From the NCBI RefSeq assembly GCF_023343835.1, contig NC_064438.1, positions 59,482,578-59,546,577 on the forward strand: 64,000 nucleotides of DNA. Direction: 5' to 3'. The position numbers were made by a program, and so were the translations under genes. The notes under the pieces are model-generated. The model did no database searches and was not told where the DNA came from. It saw only the letters and a program-made list of their open reading frames with translations. Source of the DNA: Lagopus muta (Eukaryota; Chordata; Aves; Galliformes; Phasianidae). This document shows positions 20,877 through 35,151 of the stretch, in pieces. Positions within the stretch are counted from its first letter, which is position 1. Every line of letters starts with the position of its first letter.

Positions 20877-21642
20877 TACTCCTTGCTTCTTGCAGCAGCA
20901 CGGTGTTTCAGAAGAGAGAAAAGCATGGCGGGCATCAACTGGATTTCTGTGGCTGGTAAAGCTGTGCCGAGAACTGGGCTGACTGCTGCCCCTGGAAATG
21001 TGTGCAAAGTCTGCAGAGGCAGAGGAATGACTTTTCTCTCAAAAGTTGAGCTTGTCTAAGGTAGGTCACTGCTGGGAGAGCTTCTGCTTTAAAGCATCAA
21101 GTTGTATAAGTAAGGTAATTTAAAAAGCAAGCTTGCCAGTTCTTTTTTACCTAAGTGATTTTTTAGCACGGGAAGGTTGGAGAGGCTTTTTGCGAACCGA
21201 AGATGGAGGGAGGAAAAGCAAGTGAAAGGCACGCTGTGCACAGCCAGCACACAGCACCTGCACCATTGCCCTGCACAAAGGAGGAGCAGCTCAGCAAGCT
21301 TGGCCTGGGCCATGGAAGGGAGCGTGCAAACGTCTGGAGCAGCCCCAGATGGGCTGGTTCTGCAGGTTGCTGTCTGCTGCTGTTTTCTCACATCCTGTTG
21401 CTCGGGGGTGGATTTGTTCATGTTCAGAGCTAGCAGGAAGCTCGCAAAGCCCTTTGTTTCAGCTGTCCCAAGGCTTTGATCCCTGGCTGCTGGGATGGGG
21501 CGTTTGAGGAGTGATGCCTGTGCTGTTGTCCAGCCAAGCTTTGGGGGTGAGTCTCGTTACCAGGGCATGTCTGACAGGACTGAGGGTGGGGGACCGGGCC
21601 AGTGGCACTTTGCTCTCGGTCTCGGTGTTTGTCTTTGCTCAG

Positions 21643-21785
21643 AAGGGCAGGTGGTGAACCTCACGAGCCAAAGCCTGCAGATGGGGTTTGCGGAGAAAGA
21701 GGTCCTGCAGGCCTTGTGTGGCAGCCACGGAGCTGGAGCGAGGCTGCGTCAGTGTAAAAGCCCAGCAATGCACAGAGGTGTGAAG
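21643..21785 (+). other. Exon-like open segment, unit 2 copy
   Basis: Identical counterpart of 6908-7050. Confidence 0.28.
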
Positions 21786-21974
21786 GTGAGCTGTGGGCTC
21801 GAGTATCACAAGAGGGGGTGTGCATGGTCAGGGCTTGGATGCTTCTGTGTGTTTGAAGTGACTGTGGGGTAGTTAGCACTGCTGGGTGAGCTTGAGTGTC
21901 TGGAACAAGTGTGACGTGTCTTCCAGTTGCACGCTGTGTTCTTCCTGTTGTGTTGAGCTCTTGAGCTCCAGCCC

Positions 21975-22578
21975 TAAGTGAGGATGCAAGCGCTACTGCA
22001 GAAGGAACGGGTTGAGATTGGAAATGCAGTGCAAAGGGCTGGAGACAGCAGGAGCTGGGATGTGATCATCCCCCTGTACTCAGCTCTGGTGAGTCCTCAC
22101 CTTGAGTGCTGTGTTCAGTTCTGGGTCCCTGACTACAAGAAGGACACTGAATCCCCGAGATATTGCCAGAGAAGAGCAGTGAAGCTGTGAAGAGTGTAGA
22201 GCACCAGTCTCATGGGGAGCGGCTGGCTGAGAGAACTGGGATTATTTAGCCTGGAGAAGAGGAGGCTCAGGGCAGACCTTATCCCTCTCTACAATGAGCT
22301 GAAGAGAGATTATGTCGAGGTGGGGGTCGTCTTATTCTCCCGTGTCAGTAGCGATAGGACTGGGGGGAACGGCCTCAAGTTGCACGGGGGGAGATTGAGG
22401 CTGGACGTTAAGAAACGCTTCTCCACAGGAGTGCCCAGGGAGGTGATGGAGTTACTGTCCCTGCAGGTGTTCAAGAAACGTTAGACGTGGCTTAGTGGGG
22501 AATATTGGTGGTAGGTGGACGGTTGGACTGGATGATCTTGGAGATCTTTTGCAAGCTTGCTAATTCTATGATTCTGTG
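21975..22578 (+). mobile_element. CR1 longer fragment, unit 2 copy
   Basis: Counterpart of 7240-7843, apparently identical. Confidence 0.92.
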
Positions 22579-23494
22579 AAAGGCATCTGCTGGGCGAGTG
22601 CTTTGGTGGGTGAGCATCCGGCTGCTGGACAGCAGGCAGCTGTTGTCTGTGCAGACAGCCACATCCATGGGGAGTGGAGGCTTTTTCACCTTAGCCTTGT
22701 CTTTCATGTCTCACGTGCAGTAAGTCCTGTTGTTACACACAGCATCTTGGGGGCAACCTTGATTTCTGCAGCCCCGAGCTTTGTGGCACGAGAGCTCTCG
22801 GCCATGCTTCTCCCTGTGATGTGTGACCGTATGGAAGGCCTCGCAGAAGCCTGGGTAGGTGATGGCAGTCGCTCCTCCTTTCCCCAGCGATGCTGGAAAT
22901 AGCGTGGAACGGGACGGGGGGACATCCCAGCCGTGGGTTCCTCTCAGCAGGACTGAGCGGCTGTTCTGATCCTCGTGTTTGAACTTGAGGGAATCTGATG
23001 CTGAGTAGAGAAATGAGGGGCTTGTTCATAAAGAAGAAAAGACTGTGTCGCATCTTGTGGTGCAGGATGTTCTCCGAACTGCTGCTAACAGTGCCCAGGA
23101 TGCTCCCTTTTTGATGGGGAGAGGTTTAGCAGGGATTTCTTAAATGAAAATAGTTTGTCGTGTAATTTCCTTTTCATCGACCTTTCATGCTACTTCTTGA
23201 TAAGTTATCTTTGGATTCTCAATTAATATTTATTATTGAAGAGAACTGAAGAGAATACGTACGCACCCTGCGCCTTCATCTGCACCGAGAATCTTCTGAA
23301 CATCTTTGCACCGTTTCTTCTTGGCCCTGAGATGAAGCTGTGTGCAATATGGGCTTGGATGCATTTTCAGTCCGGTGCAGGACACGTAACCCTCATCTGA
23401 GTTGTCGTGCTGACAAGAACAACACAGTAGCAAATTTTACAGGGTTGCGTGCTTTACTTTACTTTTTTTTTTTTTTTTTTTTCCCCCCCTCCAG

Positions 23495-23621
23495 TCATAA
23501 TCATGGAACCACAGAAGCGTTACCCAGGCAGAAGGAGCCTTTGTCACCTGGACTTCCTACCAACGACACAGGCAGTGGAAGTCAGCATCCCAAGCATCCA
23601 TGAAACCCCTGCACAGGACTG
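23495..23621 (+). CDS. Probable N-terminal exon, unit 2 copy
   Basis: Identical counterpart of 8760-8886, with ATG at 23503. It would belong to gene copy C. Confidence 0.48.
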
Positions 23622-24432
23622 GTGAGAGTTACCCTGGCGCCGTCCTTTGGCAATCTCAGGTCTCTCTGTAAGCTCCCAAGCTGTGTCGTAACTCCTCCCG
23701 TGGTGCTGACTCAGCTCTCCCAGTCTTTTGTGTGGGAGAGCTGGAGTTGAACTCCTTCCTGCTTCCTGCCTCTGTCCTCCCTGCTTTGCCCATGGCCCAC
23801 TGAGCCTCCATCCTTGTTAGGTGTCTTGAATTACTGAGTTGCTTAAGGATTGGGTGGACCAATTGAATTCTTAGCGATGTCTCTAGGTCCACGTGTGCAC
23901 AAAAGCACACTCTGATGCAGTCAGTGTAATGATGAACACACGCCTTGTTTCCTTTAGCCCGTATTTTTAGTTCAGGAGAACAGATTTCTGGAATGATGTT
24001 CAGCTTAGCACCACAATCCCCTTGCCGCCCCCCATTGCAGTCACTCACGAGGGCTTGAGATCCACAGGGAGGAAGTATTGCCGATAATTACAATCCATGG
24101 TTTTAAAACTGATCTAATCTATGGTGTATGATATGAATGGTCCTGGTGAATGATGTGGTAAGGCATCCCAGCAATTTTCAACAGGAATACTTCAAGGCAG
24201 CTTTTCAAGGTTTCTTTGAGAACTCTCCAAGTCTCCAGGAATTTTAAGCGCCAAGGTTTCTTAGCCTTCCGAATGGCAGTGTTTCTATCTAAGCTGGCAG
24301 CCTTTAAGCCCAAACCCAAACCGAAGCTTGCTCATCTCAGTGGAGGTACCTTAGCTATATTCTAATGGTGTGTGCAAAATAAGTTTCATGTTCACGAGTC
24401 CTTTCTGACTCACTACGTGTTTGATTGCACAG

Positions 24433-24539
24433 GAAGAAAAGCTTGATGTCTGTGCCAAGGGAGACGTACACCGCACTTGCGCTGCCTGGACGATGTGGAA
24501 ACTGGAAATTCTGGGGTGTGCTGAAGCATGCCCTCTCAG
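24433..24539 (+). CDS. Probable second N-terminal exon, unit 2 copy
   Basis: Counterpart of 9698-9804 with the same splice signals and phase. It would belong to gene copy C. Confidence 0.38.
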
Positions 24540-25834
24540 GTCAGTCTAAGCATACATAGAGTAGACCTGTCCAACAAAACAGGGAATAGACAGTTAAACC
24601 CATTCTGTTGGGAAATACTCTGTCCTTCTAAGTACCTTTAGAACGTGAGTTTCTTCAATTAATTACTCAACTCATTTGCTTTTCCTGAATGATCCTAAGT
24701 TCTTTTCTCAGGCTACATCTGCACTCTGCTCAGTCCAAGGAGAATCCCTGCCTGCAGATGCAATGACACAGCATGGCTCACAACCACATTTTTCATTGCT
24801 TACTCTTATGGTAGCTGCCATCCATGTCCACCCTGCGTATTCTTAGAGCTCTTCTGGAGTCCATGGGGCAGACTTATGGTTGAACTGAAGGGAATTTTTT
24901 CATATTGCTCTAGCTCCAGATGATTATCCCTAGTATCATTATATTATAAAAAAAAAAGGCGTTTTGAAGTAGTGTGATATATATTCTGTGCCTCAGAATG
25001 TGGCACGTGTGGCATGAGAGAGTTTTGAGGCCACGAGGACTGCCCAGACAGCGTGAGAACTGTAAGGGCAGAGAGCTATAGGTGATGCAGCGCTGTTTGT
25101 GGCACCCGCAGGAAGCGGTAGCTGGAACAAAATATGGCCAGAAGAGTGATCAGATTGTGTTTGGTAAGGAACTATTTCATTAGTTGTAGAAGTTTGACAA
25201 AATGTATATTCAGGATGATGATCAGCGTGCCAGGTGCTGGGACCATGCCGAAAGAGAAATGGTGTGAAAACGTCGGTGCAATTTGCAATATATCCCCTTC
25301 CACATAGCCCTCAGATCCATGCTGCAACTGCATCCAAAGCAACCCAGAGCCCTGTGCTTGTTGTACCCGGAGCTATCGGTGCCAGGAGTTGCTGCTGTGT
25401 TTGCGAGGACGTTGTGTCAGCAGTGTGCCGTCAGTGGGGTTGTTTGATGACAATGAAACAGCTGAATGGTGTACCTCAAGACTAAGAAAAAAGATGGTAG
25501 TGGTGACTGTGTGTCTAGGTATAGATAGCTTGATAGAGATCTATAGGACTCCAGTGTGGATTGTACATAGGCCCTGCGCTGCAAGGTACACTGTTGGGAA
25601 GCAATGTCCATCTGCCCGAGGGCAGGAAGGCCCTGCAGAGGGACGGCCTGAGGCCAGTCGTACCAGGCTGCACAGCTGAGGCCAGTCGTAGGAGGCTGCA
25701 CAGGAGCAAGCGCTGGGTCCTGCGCTGTGGTCATGAAACCGCATGGCAGCTTCTGCAGGATTGGGCTGAGGTAGAATTCCAACCGCCCGCTGATTCTAGA
25801 ATGTTGGGTGCTGTGTTGGAATCTTCTGGTCCTG

Positions 25835-26055
25835 TGACATGGTCTTGCCTCCCCACCCTGTTGTCATGGCGGAGCAGCCTGGTGGCCCTTAGTGATGTCA
25901 CAAGCGGCTGGAATGAGGGGAGGAGCAGTGCGTGCTGCGTCCCTTCATTGGAGCGCTTGAGCTCTGCGTGAGTAGCTCGCTTGTTGCCCTTGTGCAGCGA
26001 CTGAGTGCCTTCGTTTTCACCCCTTGTGTCTTGCGCAGCATCTTGTAGGTAAGCT
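25835..26055 (+). promoter_or_regulatory. Possible internal promoter, unit 2 copy
   Basis: Counterpart of 11100-11320 with the CRE-like and CCAAT sites unchanged. Confidence 0.28.
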
Positions 26056-26298
26056 GAGACAGGGCGTGGGATAGAGGGATGGGATGTGAGCTGTTGAGAA
26101 CTGCTGGCTGGTGGAGCTCCTAGCAGCTCATACTGCTTACTCTTGTCCATCAGACGTAACTTTCAGCCAGTACCTGCATTCCCAAGCGATCCACAAAGAT
26201 GGCATTTGTCCCATGGTTTTTCCCTTGTCATCTTTGCTCCATTGTGCAAGCTCACAGACCTGTTCCTTCTCTCTCCTCTACCCGCTCCCTTGGTGCAG

Positions 26299-26384
26299 CT
26301 TTCGCTCGTGGAAGAACAGAGCAAAGTGACAAGAAACAGCTGCGAGTTCAAGGAATTGTCTACCTTGTTCTGATCTCCTGCCAG
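26299..26384 (+). pseudogene. Remnant PX exon, unit 2 copy
   Basis: Same 86-base exon with the same one-base loss as 11564-11649. The break therefore predates the amplification or has spread by homogenisation. Confidence 0.8.
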
Positions 26385-27055
26385 GTACGTGCCACGCTTT
26401 GTCCCCCCACGTGGTTGACCAGCACTGTGTCGCACCATGTTTGGTAACACAGCCTCACCCAGCTTTGATGGGACACTGGTCCCGTGTGGGCTTTTTCCCT
26501 TCCCCTGCAGCTCCGCCCTCAGAAGGATGCTGTGTGTGGTGCTGTGACCAGCTGGTCTGAAGGAAACCAATCCCTTAGGCAAAGAGTCCAAGGCCCAGTT
26601 TGTGCCGAGCTGCAGAGCGTGACCCAAGGTCACAAGCACGCACGCTTGGGCTGTGTGAGTGTGCGCGGCAGCTGTAGGGAGCACAGCAGAGATGCAATCA
26701 AGGAAATGTCCTTGATGTGCGGGGCTGCAGCAGGTGCCGGTGGTGAGGCTGCTGGGAGCCGTGGCCGGGGAGCAGATGCACCTGCAGCAATGATTCCTCT
26801 CACTGCCCTGCTGCTGCGCTGTCAGAGCACCCTGGGTGAATGCATCTGCTGCTTTGTGCCAGTCCCCATCTGCTAGCAGAGGGACAGCTGCTTGGTCAAA
26901 TGCTGCCTAATGGGCTGTCCCATTTGAACGGAGTGAACAGAGTGGTTGCTTCTAGAGCACCTGCCTGTGCCAGAGGATAGCCAAGGGTAGTTCTCCGGTA
27001 GTCTCTCAATACTGTGGTGTGTGAAGAGAGAAAATATGAGCGTGTTTCTCTTCAG

Positions 27056-30000
27056 TTCCAGCTTGTCGTGCCTGCTGTGATGGGCGTCGCGTGCAGCGAG
27101 ATCAGCTGTGGGCCTGACATGACACGGATGGAGGTAGAGTACGGAGCTCTGATTGGTCTTTGTTCCCTGATTTGAGCCAGCAGAGTGAGCTGCAGATGTG
27201 CTCTCCCGCTTTTCAAGAGAGAGCGAATCCTTGCGGCTCTATCAGTGTCACTGAAAAGCTGCCTTAAAGGCTTTCTTTCCTTGCTGCGGGCATGTTCTTA
27301 GCCTTGCCGTTCCTTCTTGTGTGCCCATGATAAGGACCGAGTGCATTTCCTGCAGCTTTCTCTGCTGACGTGCTCCTCAGCCTGAAATCCTCCTCGTTTG
27401 CCCTCAGCTCCTCACCATGGCCTGTGCTCTCTGTTTCAGGCTGAGAACAACGGGAAGCCCCTGCTGGTCCGTGAAGAGTCATCTCTTAATATCCCAGCTA
27501 TTGCTGCTGCCCACGTTATTAAGAGATACGTTGCCCAGGCACCGGGTGAACTCTCCTTGGAGGTAAGCAGTTAAGGGTGTTCCTTGTTGTCCTGTACAGA
27601 AGAGTATAACATGTGAAGCTATCAGGAATATTCTCAGACAGCTTCAGAGTGTTTGGTGAGGTGAAGCCCAGCAGATGCGGTTCCAGATTAGACTTGCACT
27701 GGGTTGGATGCAGGGAGGAGTTCAGCCATCTCTAAACTATGGCTCTATTTGGCATTGGAATCTTGTGATCAAAGAGCTACTGCCCAGTGTGGTAGCCTGG
27801 TCTCTGAGCAATGGCAGAGCAGTGTATGGAGTGTGCAGACCTGTTCAGGATCAGTTCTGCTGACTTATGCCTGCGGTTTAATTGGAGCTCTCCCTTTGGC
27901 AAAGAGCCTGCTGCTTTTGAGAACCATTTCATACTGAACAGCTGAATTCTGTGTGTTGTGTATTGCAGTGACTCTTCTACCTCCACGTTCGGTTGTACGA
28001 CTGCAAATGCCTGAAGAGCTGCACTGGTGCAATGGCTCTCAAGCTTGACGATATTGGGCAGTGCAGAAGAATGCAGTCATTTGAGCTGCGCTTTCCTCCC
28101 AGCCGTGCTGAAGCTGGGATTGACGTTGCAATCTCTTGCAGGTGGGAGACCTCGTGTGCGTCATCGATATGCCGCCTCAGGAGCTGAGCCCCCGCTGGAG
28201 AGGCAAGCACGGCTTTCAGGTAGGCACAAGCTTCAGACGTGAGAGCGCAACTTGGGTCGAGGCAGGAATCTCAGCTTAGAGCTGCCCTGCCTGCACAGCA
28301 TGGCTCCACATGGAAAATGGTTTCCCTGTGTTGGTGTCAGGGGACTTTGCCTTTTGCTGTGGGCTTAGGCCAGAGCTGAAAGTTGGTCTTTGTAGGAAAC
28401 TGCCTCCTCAATTAACTTAGAAAGAAGAGCCCTCACAGCATGCATCAGGTCACGGCCACTGAACCGCACCTTTGGAAATGCAGCAGCTAGGACACGTGTT
28501 TCAGTGTCTCTGAGCACTTGTGCTTGCACCCATGCGGAAGGTGAAGTCAGTGTCTTTTAGGAAGTCGCTGCCTGTCAGCCGAGATGAGGCAGGGTAACAG
28601 AGCCTCTGTGTGCTTGCTGCTGCTGCTGGCTGCAGAAGGCTGGGTAGCTCAGAGCTGGAGATGGCAGCTGCATCTCAGTCAGCAAGCAGAAAGTTCATAG
28701 GCTGTGCTAACTCAGATCTAGCTGCATCAATCTATCATAATATATAGCTTCTGTATGAAGTCTTTCCCTTCGGGCACACTTGATATTTAGGGGTGCATAG
28801 CACACTTGTCCTTTCCCCGCTCCATACACAGTTTTATGGATATTTGCCTGCCAATTTGGAATAATTATTAATTTTAAGCAGGCCATTTTTTTGTTGGATT
28901 GTCTTACGGAGCATCCGGCAGGCACGTTATGAGGAAAATGTGATGTTTGAACAGTTCAGGCCTGAGAAACGCTGCCTTCAGTATCACACCTCTCTTCTTC
29001 TTCTTGTTACAGGTTGGATTTTTCCCTGGTGAGTGCGTGGAGCTCATTAACGGAAAAATCCCGGAGTCTCTCATCAATTCGGTGCCAAAGCCAGGTACGG
29101 ATGATCCATTTGATGGTGCAGGGAAGCAAAATGGAGTCTTTTTTGGGTGTGTTCCATGTTTAATACCTCCCTTATCCTTCCCACGTTATCCTGTGTGCTG
29201 ATGATCCTTCATGCATAGCACGGGGCGTATGGCTGGTGTTTGTAGGCAGTGAGAATGAGGGAAGGCAAAGGTAGTTCTCCTGCAAGTCAGTACGAGGCTG
29301 AGAACAGCCAGCGTCCCTGGTGGACAGATAGAGGTCTGGTTGTGCTAGTGCTTCTGTGCTTGATCAGAACGTGGCTTTTCAAGAGGGTCCTTAATGCGCA
29401 GGTTGAGCAAGCTAAGCAAGAGGAGTGCATTAAACTCCATCAGAACGTGCAGAGATTTGGCCCAGTCCTCCTGTGTTTATGACTGGAGCTGGGGAAATCC
29501 TAGAATCCTTGTAGAATGGCTTGGCATGGAAGGGAGCTCAAGGATCATCAAGCTCCAAGCCCCCTGCCTCAAGCTGGGCTGCCAACCAAGCTCCACATTT
29601 AATGTGGGACTGGACCAGGCTGCCCAGGGCCCCATCCAGTCTGGCCTTGGACTCCTCCAGGGTTGGGGAAAATCCATTTTGGTACGCACTTGCTCATCAT
29701 GTTCTTCCCGTTTTGAGGTGCTCTGTAGAATGTGTTGTGCTCGGCCTCGTCCAACGGAGCCAAACCTGAGATGAACTGGTTTCTTCCTTTTGTTGTGCAG
29801 TGCCAAAGAAGCGCGGCAAGCTCCTCACCTTCCTTCGTTCCGTGGTGAAGGCCCGGCCAAAGCAACGGAAAGAGCGGGAGGTGGAGAAGGAGAGGGTGTT
29901 CGGCCGTGACCTGGGAGAGCATCTTCTCCACTCTGGTCGTGATGGTAAGGGACAGCCCATTCCTGAGAGCCTCCCTGTTTGGGAACCTAAAGCTGAAAGG

Positions 30001-33000
30001 GAGATGGTATCTAGCAAGGGGCAGGTTGATACCAATGGAGAAACGGGGAATGGGAGTTGACGACTGAAAGATAAAGTGAGTAGGTGATGGCTGCAAGGGA
30101 AATGCTCCTAAGGGACAAGCACATTTGTATTTGCTTAAAGCAAAGCCTGTAAGCCAATCCCCTGGTAGCCTGAAAAGAAAGGAAGCCTTTTGGCCAAAGA
30201 GAGTGTCCTGCCTCAGTTTCCCAGCTCCTTCCGGGCGTGAGATTTTCCACCTCCATTCCCGTGGGAGCTGTGATGGGACTTGCAATGTCTGCGGCTTCCC
30301 CGGAATTACTTTCTCCAGGCTGATTCCTAGGTCCTGGCATTTCTGGAACGCAAGGAACACATCTCTGTCCAGTTTCCTCAGCAGCTCCTGCAGAGGTGTC
30401 TCTGACAGCTGTCCCCTTCAAGGAAGAACACAGCAGTAGCCTGGCTGGGCTTAGTGGATGGGATGTGGCGGGAGCGTAGCCTGAGCCAGGACTTGAATGA
30501 GGAGCTCCAGTAACCGCCGGCACGTGTTCTTTAGTCCCCCAGGTCCTCCAGAGCTGCGCCGAGTTCATCGAGCAGCATGGCGTGGTGCAGGGGATATACC
30601 GCCTGTCCGGCGTGGCGTCCAACGTCCAGAGACTGCGGTAAGAGTGCTGCGACTGACAGACACAGCTGCCAGCAGGGGCACGTGCCCTGTTGCGGGTGTT
30701 CAGAGGCCTGTGGGCCATGCCTTAGCACCAAGAGAAGGTCTCCTTTGGGAACATCCCATCCAGCGCGGCTGACGTGGTGCTGGTGGCCGAGTGGTTGTGT
30801 TCTCCTGTACATCAGGAAGCCCTTCCAACTCTTGATTGCATTGGGTGTGGCTTTTGACTTGCTTTCCTCTTTCTCAACCGTTTTCGTGTCCTTCTCTGCA
30901 GCCAGGAATTTGAGTCTGAGCAGGTTCCTGAGCTAACCGTCCGCGACGTTCACAGCGCGAGCTCCCTCTGCAAAATGTACTTCAGGGAGCTCCCGACCCC
31001 CCTGCTGACCGACCAGCTGTACGACAAGTTCTCGGTAAGCACAAGGCAACGCCTTTCCTTTCCCTCTTCCCTGGGCCTCTTGGGAGATGGCTGCAGCAGT
31101 GCCCCAGCTCTGAGGCCCTTCTTCTGTTAGCGCCACGGGGTTTACTCGCATGTCTTTGCCACATCCTGCATTGTGCTGATGCCACTTCTGGTGGCCCCAG
31201 GAGGTGGTTATTTCCATATTCACAATGCTTACGAGAATTCCTGTGTTGTTTGTTTGTTTGTTTGTTTTTTGCTATTCCCAACTATTTCTGGAACGGGAAG
31301 GGAATTAATAGCCAAGGGTACTTGGAGATGAATGCCCCCTGCGAGGAGCTGAGCTGCCCAACCAGGCTGTAAACCGGCCCGGTGCTTGGACTCCTTGGCC
31401 GTGGTGGCACCAGCTGCGTGCCGCTATGTTCGCCAGTTGCCTCTGGGGAGGCCTAAAATCTTTCTCAGTGCTGACCAGCAGCGCGCTGTGCCCATGGTTC
31501 CCGACCCTGCGGCAGGTATCTCGCCTGATTTGTGTCTCAATCCCTTTCTGCCCTTTTCCAGGATGCTGTTGGTGCCACTACGGAGGAGGAGCGGCTGGTC
31601 AGAATGCGGGACGTCATCCAGCAGCTGCCCGCTCCTCACTACAGGTCAGTGCTGCCCTCAGCCTGCTGAGCTCAGCCCTGCTGCACTTCAGAGGGCAAAG
31701 TGCAATTCCAGGCTTTGTCTCACGCGAGCAACGGGATGCCTGGGTGTGCTGAAACACTGCATGGGGTTAATTGATGGGGTCAGTTCCTGGGCACGGGGCA
31801 CGCTTGGTGCAGCTGATGGCTGTGGCTGTGCTGTGCTGGTGCTGGGTTCTGCAGCGTGGCACTTGGTCAAGTTGGATCTACTTCATCTTCAGCATCAGTA
31901 GCACTAATAACAACTAGTGTGAATTGAGGTTTGCTTTGTGAGTCGCAGCACGGGATGCTGGCTGGTGCTGAACATTTGCCTCTCTTGTTTCCCAGGACCT
32001 TGGCGTATCTGATGAGACACTTGGCCTGTCTGGCTGGGCACTGCTCCACCACAAACATGCATGCGAAGAACTTAGCAATTGTGTGGGCTCCAAACCTCTT
32101 AAGGTAAACTTCTTTTTCCGTTTCAACAGAACGCTTACATCTGTTCTCCAGTAGAATAAAGCAGTCCTCCCTTCTGCACCACATGTGCTCTTCTCCTGTA
32201 AAATCTGCAGTGAGTGGCTGACAGCAGAGCAGGAGCCTGGACTGTTCTCCAACCCCACGTGGGCACAATTTCTAGCTGAGCATTGCTGCTCTCTTGTTTA
32301 GATGGGACTGGTGTGTCCTTGATCAGCCAGGAGAACTTCTTCAGTGGCATCACTGCCCACTGCGGAAGTCTCCAGAGAACAAATGTGACAGCTTTGGGCT
32401 GCAGTAATTCAGACCTGGGGAAGCGATCTTGGCTGAATGACTTCTAAAACCTGCCTTTTCTACAGATCACAGCAGAGCGAGTCTGCCTGCGCCAGTGGGA
32501 GAGCTGCCTGCACGGAACTGCAGACGCAGTCGTCTGTGGTGGAATTCATCATCGACCACACAGACGTCCTCTTCTGCTCCACATCTGGACCTGACATGGC
32601 AGGTGGAGCAGGTGAGTGTCTTCCTCCATTAGCTTTATCTTGGTCCTGTCACCGTCACTATGATGTCTTGGAAGCAGGTGAAGCTTGGTGAAAGTGTGGC
32701 AGCGAAGTTTTCTGAGTTCACCATACCTGCTTTCTAGGGTTTTTGTTTGCCTGTTTCGATACAGGGAGCTGCTCTTAATTATGACTTCATCCTTTGCCAT
32801 AGACACATGTCTGAGCACATGGTTATTTTGAGCTGCTCTTCTTGCAGCGGCTTGGTTAAGCAAGTCTGAGGAAAACACAGCAGCTCCCCCGGACCTGTGA
32901 TGGCTGTGCTGCCGCTTTCTGATCCTGGCTCTCACCTGTGGTTTTCCCTTCCAGGGCACAGTTCTCTCTCAGGGCCCCAGTCTGTGCAGGCGTCTTCTCC

Positions 33001-34722
33001 TGCTACAGAGCTGCTTAGCCTGGAGGAGGCGCAGGCACGGAGGCGAGGCCACAGCAGCTCTCCTGTGGTTGTGACTGAGAGCAGGGACATAGAGGTGGAA
33101 GAAGGCCCCGCAGCTGTACGGGGGAAATTCCACACAGTCATCGACTTTCCATCTGAAAGGTAAAGAGGACTTTGTTTTCCAGCAGCTATCATCACTGTTT
33201 GGGTGGCTTGTGTTTGTTTTGTCCCCACTATTTCTAGTGCCTAAACTTGTGGAAACTAGATTTAATGAATGGTGCCTGAAGTGTTGCAGTGAATCTCCAC
33301 TCCACTTTGGACTGTGAGATTGAACTAACATTCAGTTGCCTGACGGGCTGAGTTTAGCCACACAAGGCTGCCGTTCCTTCCTTGCTGGGCAGGCAGTCAC
33401 GAGATGCACAAAGCCACGCTGACGTCTACCCTGGACTGTGCTGGATGTACCTGGAAACGTTGGGGTTTTCCGGACTTCACGGCCACGTGCCTGAAACCAA
33501 TTCCTGTTCTCCTGAAAGCAGAGCTGTTGGTCAGACCTGCTGGCACGAGAAACTAGACATGGCAGTGAGATGGGCCGATGAGCTGTCAGAGTCAGAGTCA
33601 GAGATGCTTTTGACGTTCCTTTATGGCTGTGCAATTCCTCAGCCAGCAGTTATGCCTGCCAACTCAGTCAAAGCCTTCCTTTAGGCGCTGTCCTGTACAG
33701 GTGTGTGGAGCCTGTGGACCTCACGTGCTCTGCATCTTGCTTGACACAGTTGAGGGGAATTTAGCCAGCAAGACTTCAGGGCTGAGCTGTAGGAATGGAA
33801 CCATCCCTCCACTGCTTGAAATGGAGTGAGTTTCTAAGCTGTGTTTCAGCAGGAACCAGGCGGTGCTAGGAACAAGCAACTGTTGGCAAGAGCTCAGTGC
33901 AGGTCTTCCCTCACTCTGCTCCACGCACGGCTCACACCATTCCCTGTTTTCTCTCTCCAGACCAAGTCCGCCCACCATGATAAAGGAATCACCAGCTGGC
34001 TGTTGGTGTTCCTGCTTCAGCCTGGGAAAACCATCTTCTGGGGCCAAACGCCAGCCACAGCGCCGTCCCAGGGAGCCCTCAGAAATAGAAATCGTAGTGC
34101 TGGCAGGTAAGGGTGCAAATCCAGCTTTCAACGCCTTGCTTTTCAGCAACATAGAATTCTTGCTGTCAGTGGGCTTGTATCTACTTCCAGCGTTCCAACC
34201 CATACCTGACACCTTTAGTTCACCTGTGATCAAGAACCACTTTTGTAATTCAGCTTGTGAAAGTTTGGCACTAACCCCTGTGTATCCTTCCTAGATGAAC
34301 TGAGCCCTTGTCCACCCAGAAGAGCCGGAGCAAGTAGCGAAGCTGGGCTGTGTGCTTCCCCCAGTGGAGAGCTCTTGGGAAGCACAAATGGCTGCGGTTC
34401 ACATGACAGCCTTCCATGTAACAACAGTGATGGAGAGAGGGAGCTCATCCAAGTTCAAGCCCTCATTTCTCCCGGCTCTGCTGAAGATGCTGACCTGAGC
34501 CCGCCAGGCACCACAGTCACCAGCCTGGACTGTGACCTGGCGCCTTTGCAGTGCAGCCCAGCCCAAGCACAGTCCGAGTGCCCCGACAGCAGCACCTCTG
34601 TGCAGGAGCAGGTCGGCATCACCGATGAGAAGCCGTGCCTCTTGGAGGGGGGCTTAGAATCAGGCCCTCAGTCCCAGGCACCGTGCAGCGGATCTGACAG
34701 CTCTGAGCCACTCTCTCCGTGA
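27056..34722 (+). CDS. ARHGAP32-like RhoGAP, copy C (all recognised core exons)
   Basis: Same structure and, as far as I can see, the same exon sequence as copy B. It spans units 2 and 3. Exons: 27056-27133 (ATG at 27080), 27440-27562, 28142-28219, 29013-29094, 29801-29944, 30535-30637, 30902-31034, 31562-31644, 31996-32103, 32466-32611, 32955-33159, 33961-34106 and 34295-34722. The open frame is intact from the ATG to the TGA. The only difference from copy B noticed inside the gene, apart from the intronic hexamer count, is a reversion to C at the intronic site equivalent to 16497. Confidence 0.92.
29497..29673 (-). mobile_element. CR1 fragment, minus strand, unit 3 copy
   Basis: Counterpart of 21-197, inside the intron of gene copy C. 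Confidence 0.85.
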
Positions 34723-34794
34723 CCTTTCCATCCAAGAGAGGACGATTCCCACCTTTACCTGGACCTCTCACGCCCTTCTGTCCTTTCCTTTAAT

Positions 34795-34800
34795 AATAAA
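34795..34800 (+). terminator. Poly(A) signal AATAAA, copy C
   Basis: Counterpart of 5319-5324, 73 bases after the copy C stop. Confidence 0.8.
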
Positions 34801-35151
34801 AGCACACTCGTGCTCACTCAACACCTTGAATGCCTGTGGAGTCTTCATTCACGAGGACTGGGATGAATGCAACACACAGCAAGGCACCTCAGCTTGCAAC
34901 GCTGAGGCTGCAGGGTGCATGAAGCAGAGCTCCAGGTTTGTTCCCGTTTTGTCTGGCTTCGGGATGTCTGCAGCTCCCATTTGGTACGGTAGCAAATAAT
35001 CTCTAGCATCCTGGATGCTGCTTGTGATAACCCCAAGCTTCCTGGCGGTGGCTTTGTGATGCCCTTCAGGGCTTTTTGATGCACTGTGATGCCTTGGCTG
35101 CTCCCTAACACCTTTCTCCTCCAGCTGCGTCCATTCCTGGCTCTCAATCTC

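Larger units (their letters stand above)
14742..29476 (+). repeat. Array unit 2 (14,735 bp)
   Basis: Six bases shorter than the others because the hexamer run at 18850-18861 has two copies instead of three. It has a private T at 16497 (others C, a CpG transition) and T at 19086, shared with unit 3 only. Confidence 0.98.
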